64,000 nt of DNA from an uncultured Planctomycetia bacterium (GCA_937871505.1 CALMPF010000070.1:24411-88410), one strand, 5' to 3'. Positions 1-10,316 are shown, counted from the first letter of the stretch. The notes: generated by a model from the sequence alone, not told the origin. Numbers and translations are program-made.

Positions 1-1790
<1,790 letters not shown>

Positions 1791-2700
1791 CGGGGATCGG
1801 CGATGATAAGGACCGGGCGCCCGACGCGTCCGGTGTGTGTTCGGGTCCCGCGAGCGGTCGCCCGATGCGACGATCGAGGGGCGACGAAGCCCGGACCGAC
1901 GGAGGCAGGACCGACGAAACCAACGACGCTGGAGCGGCGGCGAGTCACCTGGACTCGCCGTCACGAGCTCCGGCGCGTCTTCGCTCCGCGCCGCGACCGC
2001 CGGGGGGCGGCGCTGGCGATTCGGCTCGAAAGAAAATCTGCAAGTTCCGCGCACCGGAGGGCTGCGCCGCGCACGTTCCCTGTGGTGCGACAGGGCACCA
2101 TCGTCGACACCACGGCCGGGACTCCGGTCACGGCCATGGAGGAGGATCGGACATGGGGTCCCTGAGAGACGCCGATCGGAGTCGGGAGTGACCCCGGCGA
2201 TGACACGGCGCTTCTTCGATCCTCAGGTCGTCGGTGGGTCGCACTTCTGGGGGGCTGCGCGACTTCCGGGGCGCGCGGCAGGGCTCGTTCGCGACTTCGA
2301 CGCTCCCCCGACCGCCACGCACGGTCGGGGCGCGCCGGGGGGTGGCGAGCCCCTTCCATTCGTCCGACGTTGGCGCGGCAGTGCCCCCGTCGAGCGGTCG
2401 AGCCCTTCGCAGGGGGACTCGGGTTCTCAGCACCGGCGCGCCAGTTCAGGCGCGCCGGTGCCCGTGCGCGCCGAAGGCGCTCGAGCGCGGAGAGGGACAG
2501 GCCGCCGCACCGGGTCCGCGTCGTCCCCACGACCTCTGGCGCGAGCGTCTCCGCCGGCAGGAGTTCGCCCGTCGCGCCGACGCCGCGGGCGCGGGGAGCC
2601 GGCGCGATCGGCGACCTCCGACCGGCGTCAAGTTCGCTGCCGCGATCGTCGCGGCGATACGCTCCCGTCAACCACCTCCACAGCGACTCCCGGTAGCCCG
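1791..2700. other. 910-bp intergenic region, no gene seen
   Basis: This lies between the divergent uvrA and sigma-factor genes. The long open frames here have no recognisable protein content and look like GC-driven artefacts. The notable element is a perfect inverted repeat at 2431-2460. A slightly A-rich stretch occurs near 2028-2045. No convincing promoter for the sigma gene was identified. Confidence 0.6.
2431..2460. repeat. Perfect 12-bp inverted repeat, 6-nt loop
   Basis: Arms CACCGGCGCGCC (2431-2442) and GGCGCGCCGGTG (2449-2460) are perfectly complementary around AGTTCA. No T-run follows on either strand, so an intrinsic terminator is not supported. A cruciform, an operator or an RNA hairpin in the sigma-factor leader remain possible. 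Confidence 0.75.
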
Positions 2701-3396
2701 ATGTCGAGTCAACCGACCCAGTGCCCCGAGGTGACCGAGGCGGTCCGCGGTCTTCTCCGATCCGGCGATGTCGAACAGGCCGTGCACCTCGTGCTCGAGG
2801 TGTATCGGCCGGCGCTGCTGGCGTATCTCGGCGCCAGCGAGTTCGCTTCGTTCTTCAGGACGAACGGGTCGGTCTCCGAGGAGGACGCGGTGCAGGGGTT
2901 CCTCGCGGAGAAGGTGACGCGCGACGGTTTCCTCGAGCAGTGGACGTCCAAGCCCAACCGGTTGCGCGCCTTCCTGCTCACGGCCTTCAGGTACTACCTC
3001 CTCGGCCTGCGGCGCAAGGAGCTTCTGCGGGCCGCCGCGCCGATCGACGTCTTCGAAGAGGAGTCGAGCCGGGACCTCGAGCCCAATGCCAGCCGGCAGT
3101 TCGATCGGCGGCTCGCGGGCGAGATCGTCCTCAAGGCCTTCGAGGCGACGCGGCGGCGCGCGATGCAGGACGGCAAGGGGCACTACGTGGATCTGTTCAG
3201 GCGGGTGTGCCTCGATGGGTGCAGCCATGCAGAGGCCAAGGCGGAGCGCGAGGACGTCACGGGCGACATGAAGAGCATCGTCAAGACGGTGCGCCTCTGG
3301 CTCGCGCAGGCGATCGCGCTCCAGATCGCCCACCCCGGGGCGCCGGAGCACGAGATCAAGGAAGCGATCAGCACACTCATGGAGTCCCTTCGATGA
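2701..3396 (+). CDS. ECF-like RNA polymerase sigma factor
   Basis: A predicted sigma-70 family protein of 231 residues that would direct RNA polymerase to a specialised regulon. The region-2-like part reads EEDAVQGFLAEKV, then a W/L-rich stretch leading to LRAFLLTAFRYYLLGLRRKE. This matches the planctomycete ECF pattern in which a DLTQGFF-type motif precedes an FRxFLL helix. A conserved-style FDRRLAGEIVLKAFEA linker leads to a weaker region-4-like C-terminus. The helix-turn-helix is poorly conserved, so the exact sigma subgroup is uncertain. The stop overlaps the next start (ATGA at 3393-3396), so the two are probably translated together. Confidence 0.7.
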   Translation: MSSQPTQCPEVTEAVRGLLRSGDVEQAVHLVLEVYRPALLAYLGASEFASFFRTNGSVSEEDAVQGFLAEKVTRDGFLEQWTSKPNRLRAFLLTAFRYYLLGLRRKELLRAAAPIDVFEEESSRDLEPNASRQFDRRLAGEIVLKAFEATRRRAMQDGKGHYVDLFRRVCLDGCSHAEAKAEREDVTGDMKSIVKTVRLWLAQAIALQIAHPGAPEHEIKEAISTLMESLR

Positions 3397-4148
3397 TCGG
3401 CGCAGAGTGGAATGGAGGATCGAGGATGCAGGGCCGCTTCCTCCGATGCGAGGCGTCGTCATCGACGCCGCGCGGGCCGGATCGACCGGAGGTTCCCGGC
3501 GGCGAAGGCGCATCCGGTGCGCAGCGCCGCCACGATGCGGGCGGGCCGAGCGGCGGCGGCGAGACCTCCTTCGTTGGCCGTCCGATCAGCTTCGACGATG
3601 AGCGTCTGCTGGCGATGCTCCAGATGGCGCTGGAGTACAGGCAGTGGGTCTTCTCGCCGCTCCTCGAGCGCCTCCGGGACGAGGACGGCGCGGAGTGGTT
3701 CACCGCCACGATCACGCGACTCTGCGCCGACGCCGGCGTCAACCTGAGCGAGCGAGAGGACGACTCGACGATCCGCAGCCTGCGCAGCCTGCGGGAGCTC
3801 AAGCGCCGATGTCGAGCCACCCTGAAGAGCGCCGACAAGGGCGAGTCGTCGGCCCCGACCCCAGAGGAGCCCGGCGCGCAGCCGCCGCGACGAACGGAGC
3901 TCCGGGGGGAGTCCCCGACCCGCCCTCCGGAGGACGCCTCGCCGGATTCGGATGCGAGCCCGCTCACCCGCGCCGAAGCGCTGGCCGGGTACGCGGCGAG
4001 CGTCGCCCTCGCGGAGCTGCTCCACGGCGTGAACATCAGCAGTCGTCCGTGGAGCGAGTGGCAGGACGTCTTCGAGGAGCTGAGCCCCTGCGTGCCTCAG
4101 CCGTGGAGCGCCCACTTCGAACGCGCGGCGGCGTCGAAGCGTCTCTGA
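3393..4148 (+). CDS. Hypothetical protein coupled to the sigma factor
   Basis: A 251-residue protein of unknown function. Its ATG overlaps the TGA of the upstream sigma factor. Residues 1-65 are low complexity (Gly, Ser, Pro, Arg). A helical, charged segment follows near residues 67-150, with DDERLLAMLQMALEYRQWV and RSLRSLRELKRRCR. A proline/glutamate-rich linker then leads to a C-terminal helical part (RAEALAGYAASVALAELLHG). It has no signal peptide or membrane segment. Its position suggests a role linked to the sigma factor, such as a regulator or partner, but nothing in the sequence identifies it as an anti-sigma factor. Confidence 0.65.
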   Translation: MIGAEWNGGSRMQGRFLRCEASSSTPRGPDRPEVPGGEGASGAQRRHDAGGPSGGGETSFVGRPISFDDERLLAMLQMALEYRQWVFSPLLERLRDEDGAEWFTATITRLCADAGVNLSEREDDSTIRSLRSLRELKRRCRATLKSADKGESSAPTPEEPGAQPPRRTELRGESPTRPPEDASPDSDASPLTRAEALAGYAASVALAELLHGVNISSRPWSEWQDVFEELSPCVPQPWSAHFERAAASKRL

Positions 4149-4281
4149 GCGGCAGAGTGGTTCGGATCCCCCTGCATCCGCCCTCCGGAGGACGTCGGCC
4201 ACACGCGTCGAGGATCTCCAGGGCCGAGCGCCGCTCCCGGACGCCGCGGCGCGAGTGAAGGGGCGAGCGGGCGCCGGCGCG

Positions 4282-5607
4282 CTACCGCGAATCTCCCGCA
4301 GGCTGCGGCGGGGGCGGCGCGGGCAGTTCCACCGGGGCGTCGGGACGGCCTGTCCCAGGGGTGCGCGGCGGCGCCGGGCGCAGCGTCGCTGCGAGAATCC
4401 GCGGCGCGTCGACCGGCCTGCCGCTCAGCGGATCGGCGATCTCCGACTCGGCGATCGCGACGATCGTCTCGGCCCCCTCCACCGCGTGCCCGAAGGCGCA
4501 GTACTGGCCATCGAGCCGCGCCGTCCCCTCGCGCGAAAGGGCGAAGAAGAACTGGCTTCCTGCCGAGTCCGGATCGTCGGCGCGGGCCATCGAGATCACG
4601 CCGAACTCGTGGGGAATCCGACTGCGCTCGATCGGGAGATCCCAGCCCGGCCCGCCGTCGCCGCTCCCGGTCGGGTCGCCGCCCTGGATGACGAAGGGGC
4701 GTCCCGCGCGATCGACGGGGACGATGCGATGGAAGATCGTCTCGTCGTAGAACCCGCCTTCCGCGAGCATGCGGAAGTTCCATGCGGTGTTCGGCGCTTC
4801 GTCCGGTCTGAGGGCGACGACGATCGTTCCCGCGCTGGTTTCGAGGACGACGTCGCGGTCGACGGAGAGCCGCACGCCCGCGTTGACGATCGGCTCGCCG
4901 GGCTTCCACGCCTCCTTCAGGCGATCGACCTCTGCACTCGGTGGATCGATCGCTTCGTCGCCCCATCCGACGATCCGCGTGTACGGCGTGCGCCCGTCGG
5001 GCCGGATCGCCTCCGCAGTGCGCACGACCGGTCGGTTGCGCAGCGGCTGGACGACCAGCGGAGCGCCGACGGCGACGTCGTCGACGATGAGCTGAAGCCA
5101 GACCGCGCGTTCGAGCGCCCAGAGCTCCGGCCACGCGGCGGCAAGGTCGATCTCGCCGGGATCGAGCCCCGCGATCCGGGCGCGCTCGTGGCCGTCATGC
5201 TCCTGGATCGAGAGCGCGAGCGCCGGAGCGCGCGCCTGCCGCGGCGCGCCGGTCTCGAGGCCGTCGCCCTCGCCTGACGCCAGCGCCGATGCGGCCGCGG
5301 AGTCGGCGCCGCGCTCGGCTTCGATCTCCGCGGCGCCGGCGAGATCGATGCGGACGAGGGCCGCGCGGTTGATCCCGACGAAGTGGCGCAGGGGGCGCAG
5401 CGGCTCCGCGACCGCGCCGCGGGCGGGCGCGTCGATCGCAGCGGAGCGCTGCTGGTCCTGCCCTGCGCGGCCCTCCGGCCCGATCGCCGCGCGCACCGCC
5501 GTGCGCGGCTCCGGCTCGTCGGCGCTCTGCGGCTCCGTCGGCATCGACGCCGTCAGCGCGGCCGCCAGCGCGATCGAGAGAAGGCCTGCGGGGGTCGTCG
5601 GTTCCAT
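4282..5607 (-). CDS. Secreted cyclophilin-type peptidyl-prolyl isomerase
   Basis: A 441-residue protein that would catalyse cis-trans isomerisation of Xaa-Pro bonds. A short hydrophobic N-terminus (GLLSIALAAALTA) without basic residues suggests export. The cyclophilin fold occupies roughly residues 270-410: VVLETSAGTIVVAL, then FYDETIFHRIVP with the catalytic-type FHR. FVIQGGDPTGSGDGGPG, ISMAR and SQFFFALS follow, and then LDGQYCAFGHAVEG. Residues 35-265 are not recognised and may be a binding or folding domain. The C-terminus is Pro-rich. The ATG at 5607 is supported by a TAGTCT hexamer 8 nt upstream. The gene is divergent from gatB. Confidence 0.88.
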   Translation of the reverse strand: MEPTTPAGLLSIALAAALTASMPTEPQSADEPEPRTAVRAAIGPEGRAGQDQQRSAAIDAPARGAVAEPLRPLRHFVGINRAALVRIDLAGAAEIEAERGADSAAASALASGEGDGLETGAPRQARAPALALSIQEHDGHERARIAGLDPGEIDLAAAWPELWALERAVWLQLIVDDVAVGAPLVVQPLRNRPVVRTAEAIRPDGRTPYTRIVGWGDEAIDPPSAEVDRLKEAWKPGEPIVNAGVRLSVDRDVVLETSAGTIVVALRPDEAPNTAWNFRMLAEGGFYDETIFHRIVPVDRAGRPFVIQGGDPTGSGDGGPGWDLPIERSRIPHEFGVISMARADDPDSAGSQFFFALSREGTARLDGQYCAFGHAVEGAETIVAIAESEIADPLSGRPVDAPRILAATLRPAPPRTPGTGRPDAPVELPAPPPPQPAGDSR

Positions 5608-5615
5608 GCACCAGT

Positions 5616-5621
5616 AGACTA
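5616..5621 (-). promoter_or_regulatory. -10-like TAGTCT upstream of the cyclophilin gene
   Basis: On the minus strand TAGTCT is followed by 8 nt and then the ATG. Transcription would start at or within two bases of the start codon. It belongs to the leaderless-type set described in the findings. No clear -35 element was found. Confidence 0.4.
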
Positions 5622-5697
5622 CCAGCCGCTGCGCGGCGATCGGCGCCCGGCGTCGCGACACCGCTCCGCGCAGCCCTCTCCACCGGCCGGAACTCCA

Positions 5698-7233
5698 ATG
5701 CCCACCACCCACGCGCCGCAGTCGATCCGCTCCACGTCCCTCAGGATCGGGCTCGAGGTCCACGTCGAGCTCGCCACGCGCACCAAGATGTTCACGCGGA
5801 CGCCCAACGTCGCCCATCCGGACTACTTCGACGCGGCGCCGAACACGCTCGTCGATCCGGTGGTGGCGGCGCTGCCCGGAGCGCTCCCCGTGATGAACCG
5901 CGCGGCGGTCGAGATGGCGATGATGGTCGGCCTGGCCCTCGGCTGCGAGATCGCCCGATTCAGCAAGTGGGACCGCAAGAACTACTTCTACCCGGACCTG
6001 CCCAAGGGCTATCAGATCAGCCAGTACGACCTCCCGATCTGCGGCGACGGAGCCGTGGACATTCCCGGCGCCGACGGATCGACGAAGCGCATCGGCATCA
6101 TCCGCGCCCACCTCGAAGAGGACACCGGCAAGCTCGGCCACGAGCTCCCCGGCGGGCGTCGCTACGAAGGCTCGCTGGTCGACCTCAACCGCGCGGGAAC
6201 GCCGCTCCTGGAGATCGTCACCGCTCCCGACTTCGGCTGCGCCGACGACGTCGTCACCTTTGCGCAGGAGCTGCGCCATCTCTGCCGCTTCCTCGGCGTG
6301 ACGGAGGGGATCATGCAGCGCGGCCACATGCGCTTCGAGCCGAACATCAACGTCGTCATCCGCACCGAAGACGGCCGGGAGTTCGCCACGCCGATCGTCG
6401 AGGTGAAGAACCTCAACTCGTTCCGCTCGCTGCGCGGAGCGATCGAGTTCGAAGCCCGCCGCCAGGTCGAGGCATGGCGGCAGGACGGCCGCACCATGGG
6501 ACCCGGAGCGAAGAGCACGCGCGGCTGGGACGACGTGCGCGAGGTCACCGTCCTCCAGCGCGAGAAGGAGGACGCCCACGACTACCGCTACTTCCCCGAG
6601 CCTGATCTCGTGCCGGTCGTCGTCGACGAAGAGCTGCTCGCGGCCGTCCGAGGCCGGCTTCCGGAACTGCCGATCGCCCGCCGTGCCCGCTATCGCGATG
6701 AGTTCGGGCTCGATCCCCGCGAGGCCTCGGCGCTGGTCGAGGAGCGCGCCGACGCCGAGTTCTTCGAGGCCTGCGTCGAGTCGCTCATCGAGCTGCGCGG
6801 CTCCAGCGTGCCCTCGTCGCAGGGGCAGCTCGTGGCGAAGTTCCTGCTCAACGCCGGTGCAAAGCGGGCCAATGAGCGCGGCACCACGCTCGCGGGCCTG
6901 CTCGTGGCGCCGCGCCGCGTCGCCGAGCTCCTGCTCCTGCGCGAGGAGGGCATCGTCGGCCCGCAGGCCGCGGACGCGGTCTTCGGTCTGCTCTGCGAAG
7001 CCGACGGCGATCCCCGCGCGATCGCGGAAGCCAACGGCCTCGTTCAGGTCCGCGACGATGCCAGCCTCGATGCGTGGGTGACGGAAGCCATGGCCGCCCA
7101 CCCCAAGGCCGTCGAAGACCTCCGCGCGGGCAAATCCTCGGCGATCGGCCGAATCGTCGGCCACGTCATGAAGCTCAGCGGCGGCACCGCCGACGCAAAG
7201 GCCGTCGACGCGAAGATCCGGGAGAAGGTGTGA
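5698..7233 (+). CDS. gatB: Asp/Glu-tRNA amidotransferase subunit B
   Basis: Subunit B of the GatCAB complex, which converts Glu-tRNA(Gln) or Asp-tRNA(Asn) to the amidated form. It has 511 residues, close to family length. The N-terminal signature is RIGLEVHVELATRTKMFT. Next come KWDRKNYFYPDLPKGYQISQYDLPI, then the LVDLNRAGTPLLEIVTAPD signature, KNLNSFRSLRGAIEFE, and DYRYFPEPDL. The C-terminal tRNA-binding YqeY-like tail ends in GRIVGHVMKLSGGTADAKAV. The gatA and gatC genes are not in the window. asnS is encoded nearby (25559-26971), so the complex may mainly serve Gln-tRNA formation here. Confidence 0.97.
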   Translation: MPTTHAPQSIRSTSLRIGLEVHVELATRTKMFTRTPNVAHPDYFDAAPNTLVDPVVAALPGALPVMNRAAVEMAMMVGLALGCEIARFSKWDRKNYFYPDLPKGYQISQYDLPICGDGAVDIPGADGSTKRIGIIRAHLEEDTGKLGHELPGGRRYEGSLVDLNRAGTPLLEIVTAPDFGCADDVVTFAQELRHLCRFLGVTEGIMQRGHMRFEPNINVVIRTEDGREFATPIVEVKNLNSFRSLRGAIEFEARRQVEAWRQDGRTMGPGAKSTRGWDDVREVTVLQREKEDAHDYRYFPEPDLVPVVVDEELLAAVRGRLPELPIARRARYRDEFGLDPREASALVEERADAEFFEACVESLIELRGSSVPSSQGQLVAKFLLNAGAKRANERGTTLAGLLVAPRRVAELLLLREEGIVGPQAADAVFGLLCEADGDPRAIAEANGLVQVRDDASLDAWVTEAMAAHPKAVEDLRAGKSSAIGRIVGHVMKLSGGTADAKAVDAKIREKV

Positions 7234-7477
7234 GAGCGCTGCGGATGCGGCCTGCCTTCATCGACGGGTCGGCGGACAGGCGTTCGCTTCCTCCGGCGAA
7301 GTCGTGAGCGCACGTTCACACGATTGTGCAGCGGCTCAACAGGCGTCATCCCGATCTGGGGCCCACGCGCCGCTGCGGGACGTCGGGCGCGAGCCCGCCC
7401 GTGCATCTGAGGTCCTACAAGCTCTCCGGAGGCACCAAGTTTCTTTGCATTGGCGTTCGATGGCCTCGCAACGCGAT

Positions 7478-7483
7478 TATGAT
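7478..7483 (+). promoter_or_regulatory. -10-like TATGAT, leaderless position
   Basis: TATGAT sits exactly 6 nt before the ATG at 7490. It is close to the sigma-70 -10 consensus TATAAT. TTCGAT at 7457-7462 is a weak -35 candidate with a 15-bp spacer. This placement favours the ATG at 7490 over longer in-frame alternatives. Confidence 0.5.
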
Positions 7484-7489
7484 TGCCCC

Positions 7490-7930
7490 ATGATTCCGCT
7501 CGCTCATCCTGGTCATGCCGCGACCGGACTCGCGCTTGTCATTGGCATCGCGCTCCATCCGCTGTTTGCATGTCAGCATGCGGCGTGCGATATCACACCA
7601 TCGACACCCTGCTGGACGTGGGATGAGATTCCGTGCTGCACCATCGCGGGGGTTCGATTCGAGTGCTCCAGCGGCAGCCAGTCGTGGGTCTGTTCGGCGA
7701 TCGTCATTGGCTCGCAGCCGGCCGGAACGCTCTACCACGGGTTTGGCGTTCCGGGATGGTCGAGTCCTTTTGCGCCAAATCCTCCGGCCGTGCTTCCGCA
7801 AGCGATGTGCGTCTACCGGCGAGCGTACTGCGGCACGCTCCCGGGAACCTGCACCTACGACCCGCAGACCGTGCTCACCATTCGGATGTGCGACAACTTC
7901 GAGAAGCCGACCGCCCCTCACGATTGCTGA
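7490..7930 (+). CDS. Small Cys-rich exported protein, unknown
   Basis: A 146-residue protein with an N-terminal hydrophobic signal region (ATGLALVIGIALHPLFAC). The mature part has about a dozen cysteines, including PCC and several spaced pairs, which predicts a disulfide-stabilised extracytoplasmic protein. LFAC could be a weak lipobox. The cysteine spacing differs from that of the 44-residue module in the other secreted proteins here. The start was chosen from the TATGAT box 6 nt upstream. The gene and its upstream DNA are visibly less GC-rich than the surroundings, which may mean recent acquisition. I do not recognise a family. Confidence 0.6.
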   Translation: MIPLAHPGHAATGLALVIGIALHPLFACQHAACDITPSTPCWTWDEIPCCTIAGVRFECSSGSQSWVCSAIVIGSQPAGTLYHGFGVPGWSSPFAPNPPAVLPQAMCVYRRAYCGTLPGTCTYDPQTVLTIRMCDNFEKPTAPHDC

Positions 7931-7992
7931 TGGGGGGCGATCCGCAGGACGATCTTCAGGCGCCGATCTGGCGCTCGTTCTTTCGGTGACCC

Positions 7993-9663
7993 ATGAAGAG
8001 CGCAGGACGAACTGCAACACGTCGGACGCCCGCTGCGGTGGCGCTCCGCAGGCGGCGTGCGATGATCCCGCTGACGGTGGCGCTGCTGGCAGGGATCCCG
8101 TTGATTGGGGTCCAGTTGGCTGGAGTCCAGTTGGCTGGGATCCGATTGGTTGGGATCCCGTTGGCAGGGGTCCTGATCGGGAGCGGTGGATGCGCGCGGG
8201 CCGCCGGTGGAGCGGAGCCCGCGATTGCGCTCGCCACGGTGGCCGCAACGCCGCCGGAGAACCGGCGACCGGGCGACGCCCAGCGCGAGGGTGCGGCGGG
8301 TCGCGGGGTCAAGGCCGAGTTCAGGGGTGATTTCGGGGGCGATGTCCTCGACAAACTCCGGGGCGGTGTTCCGGGCGATGTCCGGGGTGATGTCCGGGGT
8401 GATGTCCGGGGTGATGTCCGGGGTGATGTCCGGGGTGATGTCCGGGGCGATCTCGGGGGCGAAGTGAGGCAAGAGGGCGAGGCCGGGGCAATGCCAACGG
8501 CACGACTTCTGCGCGGACGGGCTCCATGGCCCTTTCCGAACATCGTGCTCTTCCGGTCGGTCGCGCTGGAGGATGTCCTCGCGATCGCCACCCGACTGGA
8601 GCTCGACCCCGCGGAACCCGCGATCGGCGAGGCGATCGCCCGGTATGCCGCGTCGGTCGCAGCGATCGAGTCGGATCTGGTTCTCCCGAATCTCGAGCGC
8701 GCCCGTGCGGTCGAGGGACGGCTCACGCCGCGGGATCCCGAGTTCCTCGAAGAGCGAGCGTGGAAGCGGAAGCTCACCGAGCAGGCGGAGCGAGCGCTCG
8801 GCCTCGCGGAAGAGCGCCTGCTCGAGGAGTTTCGCGCAGCCGCGCCGGAGGCTGCCGCTTCCGACCTCGACCTGCTGGCGCTGACGCGGCGGCACGAACG
8901 AGCGTGGGGGAGCTACTTTGCAGGCGGGTCGGTGCTGGGTGCGGTCCCCACGGCGATCGGGTTCGTCCTCAGGGATGGTGACTTCGATCTGATCGAATCC
9001 GAAGCCGACCGCGAGGCGGGGATGGAACTGCTTCGCAGCTCCGTTGCGCTGCTCGAGCGCTTGCGAAGCCGTTGGGCGGCAGATCTCGTCAAGCTCGATG
9101 AGGTCATGGTGGCGCAGCTCGCGCGCGATCCGGCGACCGTCGACGCCCTGGAGCTGGCTTCGCGCTGGGACCGAGTCGTCTCCAGTCAGGCGCACGTCGG
9201 ACGGAACCTGCGCGACGTGAATCGGAGGGTCCTCCAGTGGGCAGATCGCGGGCTGCCGTCTGCGCGTGCGGAAGCCGTGAGGGCGAGCTGGCTCGCGGCC
9301 ACCTACCGGGATCTCTATCCGGATCGACAGAGCGCGCTGGGGTGGTTCGTCCGGGCGCTCGAAGCTGACGACCTCACCGACGATCAGCGCCACGCGCTGG
9401 CCTTCGCGGAGCAGGAGTATCGCGGACGACTCGACCAGGCCAACCGAGCCCTCGAGCGGGCTGCTGAGGCGCAGTTCGAGATCACGCTCGCACTCAGCGT
9501 CCGGGCGACGGACATGGAGGATGCAGCCGGCGCGTTCGATGCCGGGCTCACGGGGCGAGAGCTCCTTCACGGCGAGTACACCGAGCGCCTCGCAGCGATC
9601 CTCACGCCTGCTCAGCTCGATGCGCTCGCGGCGTCGACGGATCCGCGGACCCGCGCTCGATAG
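7993..9663 (+). CDS. Putative lipoprotein with two tandem-repeat arrays
   Basis: A 556-residue protein of unknown function. The N-terminus is Arg-rich and followed by a long hydrophobic stretch, ending in IGSGGC, a near-lipobox. The hydrophobic core is itself built from five-residue repeats (GxxLxG type) encoded by a 15-bp DNA array. After a short linker comes a DVRG tetrapeptide array encoded by 12-bp repeats. Residues 180-556 are strongly alpha-helical and charged, with many Glu/Arg/Ala heptad-like segments (for example ERAWKRKLTEQAERALGLAE). This predicts a coiled-coil-rich periplasmic domain. The start at 7993 has no clear ribosome site; the ATG at 8062 is an alternative. Confidence 0.65.
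   Translation: MKSAGRTATRRTPAAVALRRRRAMIPLTVALLAGIPLIGVQLAGVQLAGIRLVGIPLAGVLIGSGGCARAAGGAEPAIALATVAATPPENRRPGDAQREGAAGRGVKAEFRGDFGGDVLDKLRGGVPGDVRGDVRGDVRGDVRGDVRGDVRGDLGGEVRQEGEAGAMPTARLLRGRAPWPFPNIVLFRSVALEDVLAIATRLELDPAEPAIGEAIARYAASVAAIESDLVLPNLERARAVEGRLTPRDPEFLEERAWKRKLTEQAERALGLAEERLLEEFRAAAPEAAASDLDLLALTRRHERAWGSYFAGGSVLGAVPTAIGFVLRDGDFDLIESEADREAGMELLRSSVALLERLRSRWAADLVKLDEVMVAQLARDPATVDALELASRWDRVVSSQAHVGRNLRDVNRRVLQWADRGLPSARAEAVRASWLAATYRDLYPDRQSALGWFVRALEADDLTDDQRHALAFAEQEYRGRLDQANRALERAAEAQFEITLALSVRATDMEDAAGAFDAGLTGRELLHGEYTERLAAILTPAQLDALAASTDPRTRAR
8092..8181 (+). repeat. 15-bp tandem array, six units, in signal core
   Basis: Six consecutive 15-bp units beginning GGGATCCCGTTGATT, each varying at a few bases. 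All stay in frame and encode pentapeptides of the form G-[IV]-x-L-[AVI]. They form the hydrophobic core of the export signal of the 7993 gene. Confidence 0.85.
8329..8460 (+). repeat. 12-bp tandem array encoding DVRG repeats
   Basis: Units of GATGTCCGGGGT start at 8377. Five are identical, a sixth differs by one base (8437-8448) and a diverged unit lies at 8449-8460. About four degenerate units lie upstream (8329-8376). Because the period is a multiple of three, unit gain or loss would keep the reading frame. Confidence 0.9.
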
Positions 9664-9782
9664 GCGGAGGGGCTTGCCACGGCACCGCCCTCCGTCGATC
9701 GCCTCGTCGATGGAGCGTTCATCGCGGAGGCCGATTCCTGTGCTCGCGTGCTTCGGGCGAAGGTGAGCCCCCCCGGGACGTG

Positions 9783-9837
9783 CTCTCGACTGGCTCTCGG
9801 CTGGCTCTCGACTGGCTCTCGACTGGCTCTCTGCCGG
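9783..9837. repeat. 11-bp tandem repeat, five units
   Basis: Units CTCTCGACTGG at 9783, 9794, 9805 and 9816 (the second with one change), and a diverged fifth unit at 9827-9837. The period is not a multiple of three, so it is unlikely to be coding. Confidence 0.85.
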
Positions 9838-10159
9838 GTGCCGCGATCGGCGCGGTTGGCCTGTCCGCGCTCTTCGCGTTCACGGTCGCGGTCGCGCGTC
9901 GACGCGTCCGCGCTCGGCCTCACGCGTGCATTCGCGGTACCGCTGCGTCCGTTTGCCTCCTCGTCCTCCTCGCACTCGCCCCGGAGGGGCGGGGCAAGGA
10001 CTTGGGCCTCGCGCGATCTCCGGGCGACCTCGCGCTCTCCCGTGACAGCATGGTGTCGGGCCCTCGCGCACCGGCGCGATTGGGTGCTCTCGCGCAACGG
10101 AGCGGCTGGATGCTCGCGCTCAACGGCGCGACCTGACGCCTTTGCGCGACGGCCCGACT

Positions 10160-10316
10160 GGGCTCTCTCGCGCAACCGCGCGACCGGGCTCTCGCGCAAC
10201 CGCGCGAGCGGGCTCTCTCGCGCAACCGCGCGAGCGGGCTCTCTCGCGCAATCGCGCGACTGGGCTCTCTCGCGCAATCGCGCGACTGGTCACTCGCGCG
10301 CAACAGCGCGACCTCG
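10160..10316. repeat. 26-bp palindromic tandem array
   Basis: Six head-to-tail units of about 26 bp (one of 24 bp). Each contains the inverted repeat CTCGCGC-AACC-GCGCGAG or a close variant, with a loop of AACC or AATC. The units abut directly without unique spacers, which excludes a CRISPR array. The array lies downstream of both flanking convergent genes. Confidence 0.85.

Noticed and set aside
5608..7164. Long open frame antisense to gatB continuing into the cyclophilin gene
   Set aside because: GC-driven shadow. All family motifs of gatB are on the plus strand, and the antisense part has no protein-like content. The cyclophilin starts at 5607.
8377..8460. RGD motifs in the DVRG array as cell-adhesion sites
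   Set aside because: RGD arises automatically from the tandem DVRG unit. There is no independent evidence for binding.
10057..10316. Possible CRISPR array
   Set aside because: Units abut with no unique spacers, the period is 26 bp, and no cas genes are present.
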